From Chloroflexota bacterium (GTDB taxonomy: Bacteria > Chloroflexota > Anaerolineae > Aggregatilineales > J027): DNA of 64,000 nucleotides. The stretch covers positions 1-64,000 of the forward strand of contig JABFGB010000029.1 of assembly GCA_013112715.1 (NCBI GenBank), given 5' to 3'. Of this stretch, positions 1 to 8,257 are shown one piece after another. The stretch's first letter is position 1. Every line of letters begins with the position of its first letter. Made by a program: the position numbers and the translations under genes. The notes under the pieces were generated by a model. That model searched no databases and was not told the DNA's origin. It saw only the letters and a list, made by a program, of their open reading frames with translations.

Positions 1-80
1 GGATACGGCGACCCATTAATTGCTTGCTCGATCTCGGCAAGCTGTTCGTCGGTAAGGTGAAAGTTGACTCGTCGGCTCAT
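1..80 (-). CDS. IS630-like transposase, N-terminal fragment (runs off the window start)
   Basis: The first 26 codons of a gene on the minus strand, starting at the ATG complementary to 78-80 and continuing past base 1. The peptide begins MSRRVNFHLTDEQLAEIEQA and then INGSPY. This looks like the first helix of the helix-turn-helix N-terminus found in IS630/Tc1-mariner family transposases, which carry out cut-and-paste transposition into TA dinucleotides. Only the first few percent of the protein is visible, so neither the DDE catalytic core nor the far end of the element can be checked. It starts just 11 bases beyond the stop codon of the next gene, which fits an insertion into that gene. An unrelated DNA-binding protein cannot be excluded. 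Confidence 0.55.
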   Translation of the reverse strand, partial: MSRRVNFHLTDEQLAEIEQAINGSPY

Positions 81-90
81 GCCCTCCAGT

Positions 91-789
91 CTACCTCACT
101 CGCTCATCTTTTTCGACTAGTGGCTTAAATGCTACATACCTTCCGTCATATGAAATTGATGGATCATAGGAATTATCGTTCCCTGATGTACCAGGTGTAC
201 CAGTTGCACGAGAAACCAATACTGTTTGATTGCCTGAATCACATAACAAAGCCAAACGAGGTTCTTTATCGGAAGAGATTGAAGTCAAATCAGTATAGTC
301 TTGCAAAGGAGGTTTATAACCCAAAGAGATATTAGCGTAAAACGCATCCACCGCAATAACGCCCTGTGAAGCATAAACCCGCAATGTATGGCCTTCGTCA
401 GTCAGGTAATCAATTTTCGTGCGACTGCCGAATTGGGTGGTTTCAGCGGTGGTAATGACCGAACGCAGCACTGTCCCGTCCACCTCAAGCGCTAAAATGC
501 CCAGTGTTGTGCCTGCAACATAAACGACTTCAATGGTCGTCCCGGTGAAATACAGTGTCAATACATCGTCTGGACTGCTGCTGTAAAGATAGCTGCCACC
601 ACTCGCCCCCGATGCTGCTTGCGCCGTCCAATTTCCTTGTCGCAGCACCAGTGGGTCGTCTGATTCAATTAGTCTTGCAGGGTTGTCAGAATAAACAACG
701 GGGTTAGCAGAAAACAGTGAGGCAACAAAAACAATGGCGGAAACGAAAATAACTGCCCTCAATATGGGGGGGGTGTATCTTTTTTTCAT
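91..789 (-). CDS. Secreted protein with RLIESDDPL module, probably truncated by the adjacent IS
   Basis: Exported protein of about 232 residues. It opens with a signal peptide (MKKRY, then a hydrophobic stretch to about residue 30). Next comes a beta-rich module of about 117 residues starting RLIESDDPL and ending GVIAVDAF; the same module closes the subtilase encoded just upstream. The last part, with YDPSISYDGRYVAF, is the opening of a TolB/WD40-like propeller blade, after which the reading frame stops almost at once. The final residues (about VEKDERVR) probably come from the end of the inserted element, with a TA at 118-119 as the possible target. An ATG at 789 is chosen over a TTG at 798 because it starts the signal peptide; a GGGAG lies two bases before it. 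Enzymatic function is unknown. Confidence 0.6.
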   Translation of the reverse strand: MKKRYTPPILRAVIFVSAIVFVASLFSANPVVYSDNPARLIESDDPLVLRQGNWTAQAASGASGGSYLYSSSPDDVLTLYFTGTTIEVVYVAGTTLGILALEVDGTVLRSVITTAETTQFGSRTKIDYLTDEGHTLRVYASQGVIAVDAFYANISLGYKPPLQDYTDLTSISSDKEPRLALLCDSGNQTVLVSRATGTPGTSGNDNSYDPSISYDGRYVAFKPLVEKDERVR

Positions 790-892
790 GGCTCCCAAAG
801 TCCTGTTTGCGAAATGAGTAGTATTTCTAGCACATTATAACTCACTCCCCAAATAATGCCAATTAAATACATTTAATTTTTTATAACAGAGA

Positions 893-937
893 ATAAAATC
901 AGCCACCCGTAGATGAATCGTAGAGTACGGATGGCTG
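893..937 (-). terminator. Rho-independent terminator behind the subtilase gene
   Basis: On the minus strand a 12-pair stem (CAGCCATCCGTA with its partner, one G-T pair) encloses a short loop and is followed by a T-rich stretch (ATTTTATT). It lies 24 bases after the stop codon of the subtilase gene and before the next gene on the same strand, so the two genes are probably separate transcripts. Confidence 0.75.
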
Positions 938-961
938 AAATATTTACCGCGAGTGGCGGGG

Positions 962-3900
962 TTAGTTTGCAACGATCACATCAAAAGCATCCACGGCAAT
1001 GACACCCCGCACCGGAACAATCTGTAGGGTGTGTGACCCCGGTTCCAGATAGTTGATGCTGCTGCGGACATTAAAGGCTGGGTCGCTGCTGGTGGCAATG
1101 ATAGTACGCACCGCCACGTCATCCACTACAATCGTGAATGTGCCGAGGCTTGGGCCTTGCAGATAGATCACTTCCAGCGACGTGCCCTCAAATTCGAGCG
1201 TCAGCACATCGTCCAGACTGCCGCTACTGTAGAGATAACCACCACCACTGGCGGAGGAGGCCGATTGGAAACTCCATTGACCTGTCTGTGCAACCAATGG
1301 GTCGTCTGATTCGATCAAGCGATGCACGAGGTTGGCGGATGTGTTGGGTGTTTCGCCTGTTGCCTCACCCGCATTAAAACCCGTCGCCGTACCATTCCGC
1401 CATGAGGCTACCTGAATGCTGCTTGCACCAATGGGACTCCCCACCCGCTGCAACTGATAAATTCCCGTGTTCCAAGAGACATCATTGCGCCGATAGAAAT
1501 ATCCGTTTTGATAGAACAACCCAAAGCTATCTATACTGTCTCGATTCCAGTCACCGGAGACGAAATAGCCATAATCATTGGCGCTGGGGGTGCCAATATA
1601 TTGGGCAAGGTCAAAGGCTGACAACAAGGTAGTCGGTGGCGTGTTGGTAAATGCGATAAAGGCACTCCGCCGGATGGCAATGGTGTCCACCCCGTCATTG
1701 TTAAAGTCACCCGCCGCGAATTGGGCTGTACCGGTGTGCCCCTGCGAATCCGGCAGCAGCACACTCAACCACTGGAAGGTTAAGGGTGGAGCGCCCCCCG
1801 CGAGATTGCAGGTGAAATACAAGGCATAGGCCGTGCCATAGGGTGGGAAGTTGCCGCTGTCTACGACTCCTAAACAGTCATTGGGACTGCCTGAACTGAA
1901 GCGCCCCACCACGGCTGGACGGCCAAACAAGCCAAACCAAGTGCCTGTCCAAGAGACGGCAGGGGTAGTACCGAGGGTATTGGTCGTATAGAAGACTCCA
2001 TTCGAGGCATAAACACCGGGGGTTTTGATGCCGTCGCCGTTCCAGTCGCCCATGACCCACTGCCCATTGATGGTTGGCGCGGGGCCGCCGGAAGCAAACG
2101 TATTATAGGTGGTGCTGGCGGGCAAATCTTGGACGGTTTCGAGTAGGCTCACCTGACCATTGGAGGTATTAAACAGTGCCAACGTGTCGGTGTCCTGCGT
2201 GCCATACAGGGTTAACTGCCATGAACCGAATGTGCCGAGGTCTTGAGAGGCATTATCTCGCACGGTAATTGTCCATGTACCGTTCGGGTCTTCGTCCCAG
2301 AAATGCACACTCATGAACGTCCAATTGACAAAGTTGTCGCCGCTATCGGGAATGCCGCGAGACCTGATCAACTGGCTAACTGTGCCACGTGGTGACGTGA
2401 GCGTAACAGACAAATCCCCGCGATAGGGATGAGTAGAATTGAAAATGACTTCCACATGTTCAAGCCGGGAAATAGTCGAATTTGAGACATTAAAGGTACT
2501 CGACACTCCGGTTGGGTTTTCTGGAATCGCCACGTTGACATTAATCACCCCAGAGGTTTGGCTGACGGCGGGGGGCATATTTGTCCAGTTATACGCAGTC
2601 GAGACCGCTGCTTCCGCATTTACGCGCCCAAACCCATAATAATGGCTGTAATAGCGATTCGCGCCATTTAATAACCAACTGCTGTTGGTGGGGTCATTAC
2701 GCTCGGCGGTGTTAATCAAAATATGCTGTACGTCACGCCATGTCAGATTGGGGTTGGCTTGCAGCATTAGCGCCACAATGCCCGATACCAATGGCGTTGC
2801 CGAAGAAGTTCCGCCAAAGTCCGGTGTACAGTTGCCGGGTTCATAGCCAGCACTCCCCTGTCGGTCAGTCGTGTAGATACCCAACGACCCGCCACTGCTA
2901 GGAGCATTCACCACGATGGCTGACCCCGGTTCACTGTAACTGGATCGTACCCCAGTGTTGGTCGTGGCAGATACCGCGATGGTGTAGCGGGAACTGGCAT
3001 ACCCATCCGCGCCAGCATCGTCGGCATTGCCACCATTACCAGCCGCCCACACAAAAATCGTGCCGCGTCCGCCGCGACCATTAGTGGTTTGATTTTGGAA
3101 CGCCGCTATCGTCAAGGGGCCGGGGGCTTCCAAAACGGTGCCGCTGTCATTTGGCCCCCAACTATTGCTAGAAATCTGCACCACACCGGGCGTCGTTGCA
3201 AGGGCATCCGCCATCGCATTGGCTTCTTGGGCGTCCGTCGAACCCGCACTAATCAACCTCAAGCCAGCGACTTGGGCGTTATAGGCCGAGCCAACCCCGC
3301 ACGACCCGGCGCTGGAATCATCATTTGCCATTGCCACACCTGCCGCTGATGTCCCGTGTCCATCACCTGCTAAAGTATGATTGGGGTCGTGGTCGTTGAA
3401 GTTATAGTCATAGCTGGCGTTGGCATTGTAATTGGGGGCGATGTCGGGATGGGTAGTATCAAGGCCATCATCCACTACCCCAATTAACACCCCACTGCCA
3501 TCAAAACCCAAATTCCATGCCCCCGTCAAATTGGCATCTTCGCCCACCGTGCCGCCGCCTTGGCCCGTGTTAATCAAATGCCACTGATTGCCGAGGCCGG
3601 GATCACTTGGCACGGGGCGTTTACTTTGCTGGCGAGCGATCTGCTGTTCAAACCACACGACATTAGGTGAACGAGTCAGAGTGCCAAACGCCTGACCCGC
3701 CCGATCGAGTCGAGTGTCGGTTTGGGGAATACGGAATAAATACATATTGGGTAAATTGGCGATTTGACCGAGAAATTCATACCCATTGTCACGGGCAAAC
3801 TTATCGGGATTCACGCCTGCCTGCAATTCGACGGCCCATTGGTCGGTGGCCTGCTTGGGTGTTTCGGTTGTCCCCTGCGAACCACCCTTACCACCGCCTT

Positions 3901-4024
3901 GCTGTGCCAAACTCCTGATATGGTCTGGGTCATGGGATAATGCCGGAGTTAATGGACTTAAAACAACAGTTAGGACGATTAATAAAGCCGTCCAGCGACT
4001 AAAACGAACCTGTCCCTGTCTCAA
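962..4024 (-). CDS. Secreted kexin-like S8 serine peptidase with P domain
   Basis: An extracellular subtilase of 1,020 residues. A signal peptide (about residues 1-30) and a propeptide-like region (about 60-130) precede the catalytic domain. The catalytic triad is visible as Asp185 in VVDDGLD, His223 in DGHGTS and Ser407 in GGTSSATP, with the oxyanion Asn330 in WAAGN. A proprotein-convertase P domain follows (about 490-608). Three FG-GAP-like loops, GDWNGDG, GDFNNDG and GDWNRDS (659-830), suggest a calcium-binding propeller. The C-terminus (about 901-1018) is the RLIESDDPL module shared with the neighbouring gene. The start is a TTG at 4024, supported by an AGGAGA seven bases upstream and by the signal peptide that follows. 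It likely degrades external protein; the substrate is unknown. Confidence 0.92.
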   Translation of the reverse strand: MRQGQVRFSRWTALLIVLTVVLSPLTPALSHDPDHIRSLAQQGGGKGGSQGTTETPKQATDQWAVELQAGVNPDKFARDNGYEFLGQIANLPNMYLFRIPQTDTRLDRAGQAFGTLTRSPNVVWFEQQIARQQSKRPVPSDPGLGNQWHLINTGQGGGTVGEDANLTGAWNLGFDGSGVLIGVVDDGLDTTHPDIAPNYNANASYDYNFNDHDPNHTLAGDGHGTSAAGVAMANDDSSAGSCGVGSAYNAQVAGLRLISAGSTDAQEANAMADALATTPGVVQISSNSWGPNDSGTVLEAPGPLTIAAFQNQTTNGRGGRGTIFVWAAGNGGNADDAGADGYASSRYTIAVSATTNTGVRSSYSEPGSAIVVNAPSSGGSLGIYTTDRQGSAGYEPGNCTPDFGGTSSATPLVSGIVALMLQANPNLTWRDVQHILINTAERNDPTNSSWLLNGANRYYSHYYGFGRVNAEAAVSTAYNWTNMPPAVSQTSGVINVNVAIPENPTGVSSTFNVSNSTISRLEHVEVIFNSTHPYRGDLSVTLTSPRGTVSQLIRSRGIPDSGDNFVNWTFMSVHFWDEDPNGTWTITVRDNASQDLGTFGSWQLTLYGTQDTDTLALFNTSNGQVSLLETVQDLPASTTYNTFASGGPAPTINGQWVMGDWNGDGIKTPGVYASNGVFYTTNTLGTTPAVSWTGTWFGLFGRPAVVGRFSSGSPNDCLGVVDSGNFPPYGTAYALYFTCNLAGGAPPLTFQWLSVLLPDSQGHTGTAQFAAGDFNNDGVDTIAIRRSAFIAFTNTPPTTLLSAFDLAQYIGTPSANDYGYFVSGDWNRDSIDSFGLFYQNGYFYRRNDVSWNTGIYQLQRVGSPIGASSIQVASWRNGTATGFNAGEATGETPNTSANLVHRLIESDDPLVAQTGQWSFQSASSASGGGYLYSSGSLDDVLTLEFEGTSLEVIYLQGPSLGTFTIVVDDVAVRTIIATSSDPAFNVRSSINYLEPGSHTLQIVPVRGVIAVDAFDVIVAN

Positions 4025-4095
4025 AGTAGATTCTCCTAATAATTACCCGAATTTTGGATCAGTCTTATTGTATAACAGATTTGGGTTTTCGATAT

Positions 4096-5028
4096 TTAAT
4101 CGCTGTAATACACCATATGGATCAATAGCTGTTCATGCGTTGGGGCCGCTGTTGCACCACCCACTCCGGTGACCGAACAGCCTCCACAGATATTGCCATA
4201 CTGGACACATCGGGCTAAAGGGGCTTTTTCAATGAGGTATCCATAGAGAAAACCTGCATTAAAACAATCGCCTGCACCCGTCGTATCCACCACGGTTCCG
4301 GTCTTGAACGCGGGCACATGAACAACTTCATCTGCATGACCCACCCACGCCCCGTTGGCACCATCTTTAACCACCGCAATATTGACCCATTCCAGCAATC
4401 GCCAAACGGCATCACGGGCATCCTCTCGATGGGTAATCATCATGGCTTCCCGCATGTTGGGCATAAAGATGTCTACATAGCGCAACAGTTCCCGCCATTC
4501 GCAACTGCTTCGATACAACTGAGGTACGTCTTGGCAATCGGTAGACGTGGTTGCGCCGCGTTCTTTAGCGATTTTTAGCAGATCGGGTAACTGCTCAAGG
4601 GTATGTAAACCTCCGACATGCAAGTGATCGAAGGTGCATCTGTCGAGACTGTGCAGCCGATGGATATCGCGTTCTTCGGGTTCTTGATCTACATAGGTCA
4701 CAAAGGCCCGTTCACCGTGCAGGGGCAATGAGGTCGTAATGCGCCGATAGGGGCAGGGGATTTCTTTGATAAGACTCAGGTCAATCCCTTCCTGTTGCGC
4801 CAATTCCTTGACAAAATGGCTATAGGAGTCCGTCCCAAAAATGGCGGGCCACCCAACCTTGACCCCCAACCGACGTAGCGAGGTGGTGGTGATAAACATT
4901 GCGCCACCAGTTGACGTGACATCTTGGCTGTGGATTTCACGGCCCAACTCAGGAAATTCAGGCAGTCCGGTATAGATCAGGTCAAAAAAATAGTCACCGA
5001 TACAGACAATATCAAAATGGGGAAACAT
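4096..5028 (-). CDS. PfkB-family carbohydrate kinase (sugar operon)
   Basis: A ribokinase/PfkB-fold kinase of about 310 residues that transfers phosphate from ATP to a sugar or nucleoside. It opens FPHFDIVCIGDYFFDLIY. The C-terminal signature DTTGAGDCFNAGF carries the anion hole and the catalytic Asp; GGAMFITTTSLRRLG near the N-terminus is the substrate-side glycine motif. It is the last gene of the operon with the GH4 glycosidase and sugar permeases, so it probably phosphorylates a sugar released by the glycosidase. The start at 5028 lies four bases after the glycosidase stop. An ATG at 5073 would add 15 residues overlapping the glycosidase and has no clear ribosome site. The substrate cannot be read from sequence. 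Confidence 0.85.
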   Translation of the reverse strand: MFPHFDIVCIGDYFFDLIYTGLPEFPELGREIHSQDVTSTGGAMFITTTSLRRLGVKVGWPAIFGTDSYSHFVKELAQQEGIDLSLIKEIPCPYRRITTSLPLHGERAFVTYVDQEPEERDIHRLHSLDRCTFDHLHVGGLHTLEQLPDLLKIAKERGATTSTDCQDVPQLYRSSCEWRELLRYVDIFMPNMREAMMITHREDARDAVWRLLEWVNIAVVKDGANGAWVGHADEVVHVPAFKTGTVVDTTGAGDCFNAGFLYGYLIEKAPLARCVQYGNICGGCSVTGVGGATAAPTHEQLLIHMVYYSD

Positions 5029-5032
5029 TGCT

Positions 5033-6391
5033 TTAATGCCAACCCTCAAGTTTGTGTGCTGCGATGTATTCATTTACCAGTGTCTCAGCCAATGGATACG
5101 ACCCGACCAATGGATGGGCCGCCATTGCTTCCACTGCTATCATCTTATCACGTTTGAGGATGGCCGTCGCCGCCAAACGCTCATAGTGTTTAACCGTCCG
5201 CATCAATAAATAATGAGATTCGGGGATGTCGCCGATATAAATCGGATGAATGCCACTGCCATCCACCTCGCAAGTCACTTCCACCACATCATCGGGCCGC
5301 ATTCCATGAATCGAAGTCCCATTGGGCACATTGAGGCCAATTCGCAAGGGGCGATTTTGCGTCAGGGCCAAGCCCGTCCGCAACGCGACCCCCGCATAGC
5401 CTCCAACCATTTGCTGCTGATGCACGGGCCTGACATCTTGGGTCGGATTGGAACGGGCCTCACGTAGGGCTTCATCCGCTTCGGCAGCCGCCATGTAACT
5501 GGCACTGCGGCGAAGGTTATAAGCATCATAAGTCGCAAATGCGTCTTTGGGAGATAATCCCTGCAACGATTCAAATAGTCGTTGATTCAACATTTGCACC
5601 TCTTCGCCGCGTGTAATTTCTTCATCTTGTAAGCGACTGAGGGCGACATCGCGCAGGTAATAATAAAAGAGGTACTCATTCAAGAACATGCCCATCCGCC
5701 GGACGAACGGCCCACCAAAAAACCGCAAGTGGGTCGCTTGGATAAAGGCATCATCGGCCAACACTTCCGGCAAAACATCCCGCCCATTGACCATTGCCTG
5801 TCGTGCCCATGAGAGATGATTAAGTCCAAACACTTCGGTTTTGACGGCATCGTTATCCACCTTCAGCCACGCTGCCACCTCATGTTGAGCAGCATTGGCA
5901 CTATCGCAAATGCCGACAATACGCCGATAGCCTGCCATATGCAGTGTTTGAGCCACCAGCCCCGCCGGATTGGTAAAATTGAATGTCCATGCGGTGGGAG
6001 CTAACGCCTCGGCACGGGCAGCGATTTCAATCAGCGCAGGAACACTCCGCATCGCCATTGCAAAACCACCCGGCCCGGTTGTTTCCTGCCCAATCACATT
6101 ATGTTTAAGGGCAATACGCTCATCCAGCACCCGCCCCTGTTCAAATCCGGCGCGAATGGTGGTCACAATCATGGACGCCCCACGCAGGGCCTCATCCAAA
6201 TTTTGGGTAGCAATGACCCGAAAATGACTACCAGCCACTTCTTGGCATAAGGGGGCGATGATGTTCAATCGTTCAGCTTGAATATCCATCAGCCACAGTT
6301 CTTTTAAATCCAAATCGGCGGCAAAGGCCAACGCCCCACGCACAAATTCGGGCGCACGGACTCCCCCCCCGCCAATCAAAGCCAATTTCAT
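5033..6391 (-). CDS. Glycoside hydrolase family 4 (NAD- and metal-dependent)
   Basis: A 452-residue GH4 enzyme. This family cleaves glycosides by an NAD+-dependent oxidation-elimination route with a divalent metal. The N-terminal Rossmann glycine motif is IGGGGVRAPEF; GFEQGRVLDE and NFTNPAGL are conserved family blocks. The metal ligands are Cys162 in GICDSA and the His in FGLNHLSW. The residues after that Cys are DSA; as I recall the family rules, CHS marks alpha-galactosidases and alpha-glucosidases, CDxP phospho-alpha- and CNxP phospho-beta-glucosidases, so this variant does not settle the substrate. It overlaps the upstream permease by four bases (ATGA), showing translational coupling. 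Uptake here is by an ABC transporter and not a PTS, so a non-phosphorylated substrate is plausible. Confidence 0.9.
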   Translation of the reverse strand: MKLALIGGGGVRAPEFVRGALAFAADLDLKELWLMDIQAERLNIIAPLCQEVAGSHFRVIATQNLDEALRGASMIVTTIRAGFEQGRVLDERIALKHNVIGQETTGPGGFAMAMRSVPALIEIAARAEALAPTAWTFNFTNPAGLVAQTLHMAGYRRIVGICDSANAAQHEVAAWLKVDNDAVKTEVFGLNHLSWARQAMVNGRDVLPEVLADDAFIQATHLRFFGGPFVRRMGMFLNEYLFYYYLRDVALSRLQDEEITRGEEVQMLNQRLFESLQGLSPKDAFATYDAYNLRRSASYMAAAEADEALREARSNPTQDVRPVHQQQMVGGYAGVALRTGLALTQNRPLRIGLNVPNGTSIHGMRPDDVVEVTCEVDGSGIHPIYIGDIPESHYLLMRTVKHYERLAATAILKRDKMIAVEAMAAHPLVGSYPLAETLVNEYIAAHKLEGWH

Positions 6392-7257
6392 CGTTTCACC
6401 CCTGACATCGAAATTCCCTCAATGAAATAGCGTTGCAGCAAAATAAACAGAATCAGCATCGGCAATGTGCCCAAAAACGACCCCATCATCAAAAGGTTAA
6501 AGGGGGTGTTGCGCTGTCCGATCAAAAAACTTAACCCGACGGGCAGTACGCGCGTTTCGGGAGAATAGGAGACAATCAACGGCCACAGGAAATCGTTCCA
6601 CGCCGCCTGTACGGTAATCACACCGAACGCCGCCAATGCTGGTACGGAAAGCGGCAGAGTGATGTAAATCAGGATTTGTAGCGGGTTGGCCCCATCAATC
6701 ATGGCAGCTTCTTCAAGCTCAATGGGAATTTGCAGAAAGGCTTGACGCAGCAAAAACAGGGCAAACGCGCTAAATGTCCCCGGCACAATCAAGGCATAAA
6801 AAGTATCCCGCCAACCCAAGTCGTTAATCAAAATAAATTCTTGGATGATGAACGCCTGTAGGGGCACCATCAACAGGGCCAGACACAGCGCGAATAGAAT
6901 ATTTCGGCCCGGAAATTTGAAGCGTGCAAACCCATAGGCCGCCAGCGAACACGTAATCAACTGACCTAAAGTACGTCCGGCTGTCGTCAGCGCCGAATTG
7001 AGCAGGTATCGGTTAAACAGCGGCACCCGATCATACAGCCCATCTAGGTTCGCGCGGCAGACCTGATTTTCGGGAATGAAGGTCACGGGAATGCGCGTCA
7101 GTTCTTGGGGTGGTTTACAGGCCGTCGAGACCATCCATACAAACGGCAGCAGCATAATGGCCGCTCCCAAGAATAAAAGGACGTAGCTTATCACCTGTAG
7201 AGGAATCGGCACCCGCTCGTAGGAAGGGGGAATATCGCGGGCAGCTTTTTGCATCAT
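6388..7257 (-). CDS. Carbohydrate ABC transporter permease, MalG/UgpE type
   Basis: Inner-membrane permease of 289 residues with about six membrane segments, the first near residues 22-48. The cytoplasmic EAA loop that contacts the ATPase reads EEAAMIDGANPLQ followed by ITLPLSVPAL. The sequence FNRYLLNS after the first extracytoplasmic stretch is typical of the MalG branch. It starts at a doubled ATG overlapping the stop of the partner permease (ATGATGA) and ends overlapping the glycosidase start, so four genes of this operon are translationally linked. It pairs with the MalF-type subunit to import a sugar, possibly a glycoside. No ATPase is encoded nearby. Confidence 0.93.
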   Translation of the reverse strand: MMQKAARDIPPSYERVPIPLQVISYVLLFLGAAIMLLPFVWMVSTACKPPQELTRIPVTFIPENQVCRANLDGLYDRVPLFNRYLLNSALTTAGRTLGQLITCSLAAYGFARFKFPGRNILFALCLALLMVPLQAFIIQEFILINDLGWRDTFYALIVPGTFSAFALFLLRQAFLQIPIELEEAAMIDGANPLQILIYITLPLSVPALAAFGVITVQAAWNDFLWPLIVSYSPETRVLPVGLSFLIGQRNTPFNLLMMGSFLGTLPMLILFILLQRYFIEGISMSGVKR

Positions 7258-8189
7258 TCTCCCGACTCCGTTTCGTAATACACCCAGCGGCGTTGGGCGA
7301 TCAACTGCAAAATTGTGATACCCAAAATAATCATAAAGAGGATAAAGGCAATCGCGGAGGCATAGCCATAGTCAGAACTTTGACCAAAGCCGCTCTCATA
7401 TAAATAGAGCGATAAGGTGCGGGCGCTTCCGCCAACCCCCCCACGAATGGTGCGGGAGGTCATGATATAGACCTGATCGAAAATTTGGAAACTGCTAATC
7501 GTTGCCAATGTCAAAATCAAGAATGTGGTCGGCGAAAGCATGGGCAAGGTGACATGCCGAAAACGCTGCCAACGATTTGCCCCATCAATCATGGCGGCTT
7601 CATGCAGCACACGCGGCACATTTTGTAGACCCGCCAAGAACAACACCATATCAAAACCAATGCGCTGCCAAACTGTGACAACTACGATCGGGAAAAGCAC
7701 TAAATCTGGGTCTACCAACCAGTTAAGATCACCGTACCCGAACGGCTCCAGCGCGGCTGCCATCAAACCATAGCGCCGCTGAAACACAAATGCCCAGACA
7801 ATCGAGGCAGCAACGGTAGAGGTCACAACGGGTAGAAAATAGATGGTGCGGAAGAGGATACGTCCACGTAGCCGTTGATTCAGCAAAAGCGCGAGGCTCA
7901 ACGACAGCCCCATCTCCAACGGCACGACAAAACCAACCAATTTGAGCGTATTGGTGAGCGCTTTACGGAACATGGGGTCGTCATAGAGCCGCTGGAAATT
8001 TTCAATATCCACAAAACGCGGCGTGTTAAAGGCGTTCCACTCATAAAAGGAGAGGCGGAAGGATTGCAGAATCGGCCAGCCAAAAAAGAGAAAGAGGCCG
8101 ATGGTATTGGGCGCAATCAGCAGCAGACCCCACAGCGCACGGCGGCGGGTCAGCGGGGTCTTTCCAAAGAGATTGAGAAATGATGACAT
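7254..8189 (-). CDS. Carbohydrate ABC transporter permease, MalF/UgpA type
   Basis: Inner-membrane permease of 311 residues. The first membrane segment (LWGLLLIAPNTIGLFLFFGW) lies near residues 19-38 and is followed by the usual LSFYEWN extracytoplasmic start. The EAA motif is HEAAMIDGANRWQ followed by VTLPMLSPTT. It lacks the large extra loop of enterobacterial MalF. It sits between the binding protein gene and the MalG-type gene. The 68-base gap to the binding protein holds a hairpin, so its expression is probably lower than that of the binding protein. The ribosome site is weak (no clear GGAG before the ATG). Confidence 0.92.
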   Translation of the reverse strand: MSSFLNLFGKTPLTRRRALWGLLLIAPNTIGLFLFFGWPILQSFRLSFYEWNAFNTPRFVDIENFQRLYDDPMFRKALTNTLKLVGFVVPLEMGLSLSLALLLNQRLRGRILFRTIYFLPVVTSTVAASIVWAFVFQRRYGLMAAALEPFGYGDLNWLVDPDLVLFPIVVVTVWQRIGFDMVLFLAGLQNVPRVLHEAAMIDGANRWQRFRHVTLPMLSPTTFLILTLATISSFQIFDQVYIMTSRTIRGGVGGSARTLSLYLYESGFGQSSDYGYASAIAFILFMIILGITILQLIAQRRWVYYETESGE

Positions 8190-8201
8190 AGGTTGATAAG
8201 A

Positions 8202-8232
8202 TGATAAAGGGGACAGTTGTTACACCATCCCC
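8202..8232 (-). terminator. Hairpin between sugar-binding protein and permease genes
   Basis: On the minus strand GGGGATGGT pairs with AACTGTCCCC-type sequence (about nine pairs, two wobble) and is followed by TTTATC. The short T-run suggests partial termination. It would allow excess binding protein over permease. Confidence 0.5.
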
Positions 8233-8257
8233 TCGCAAGTGTTTGCGTTACGAAAGG

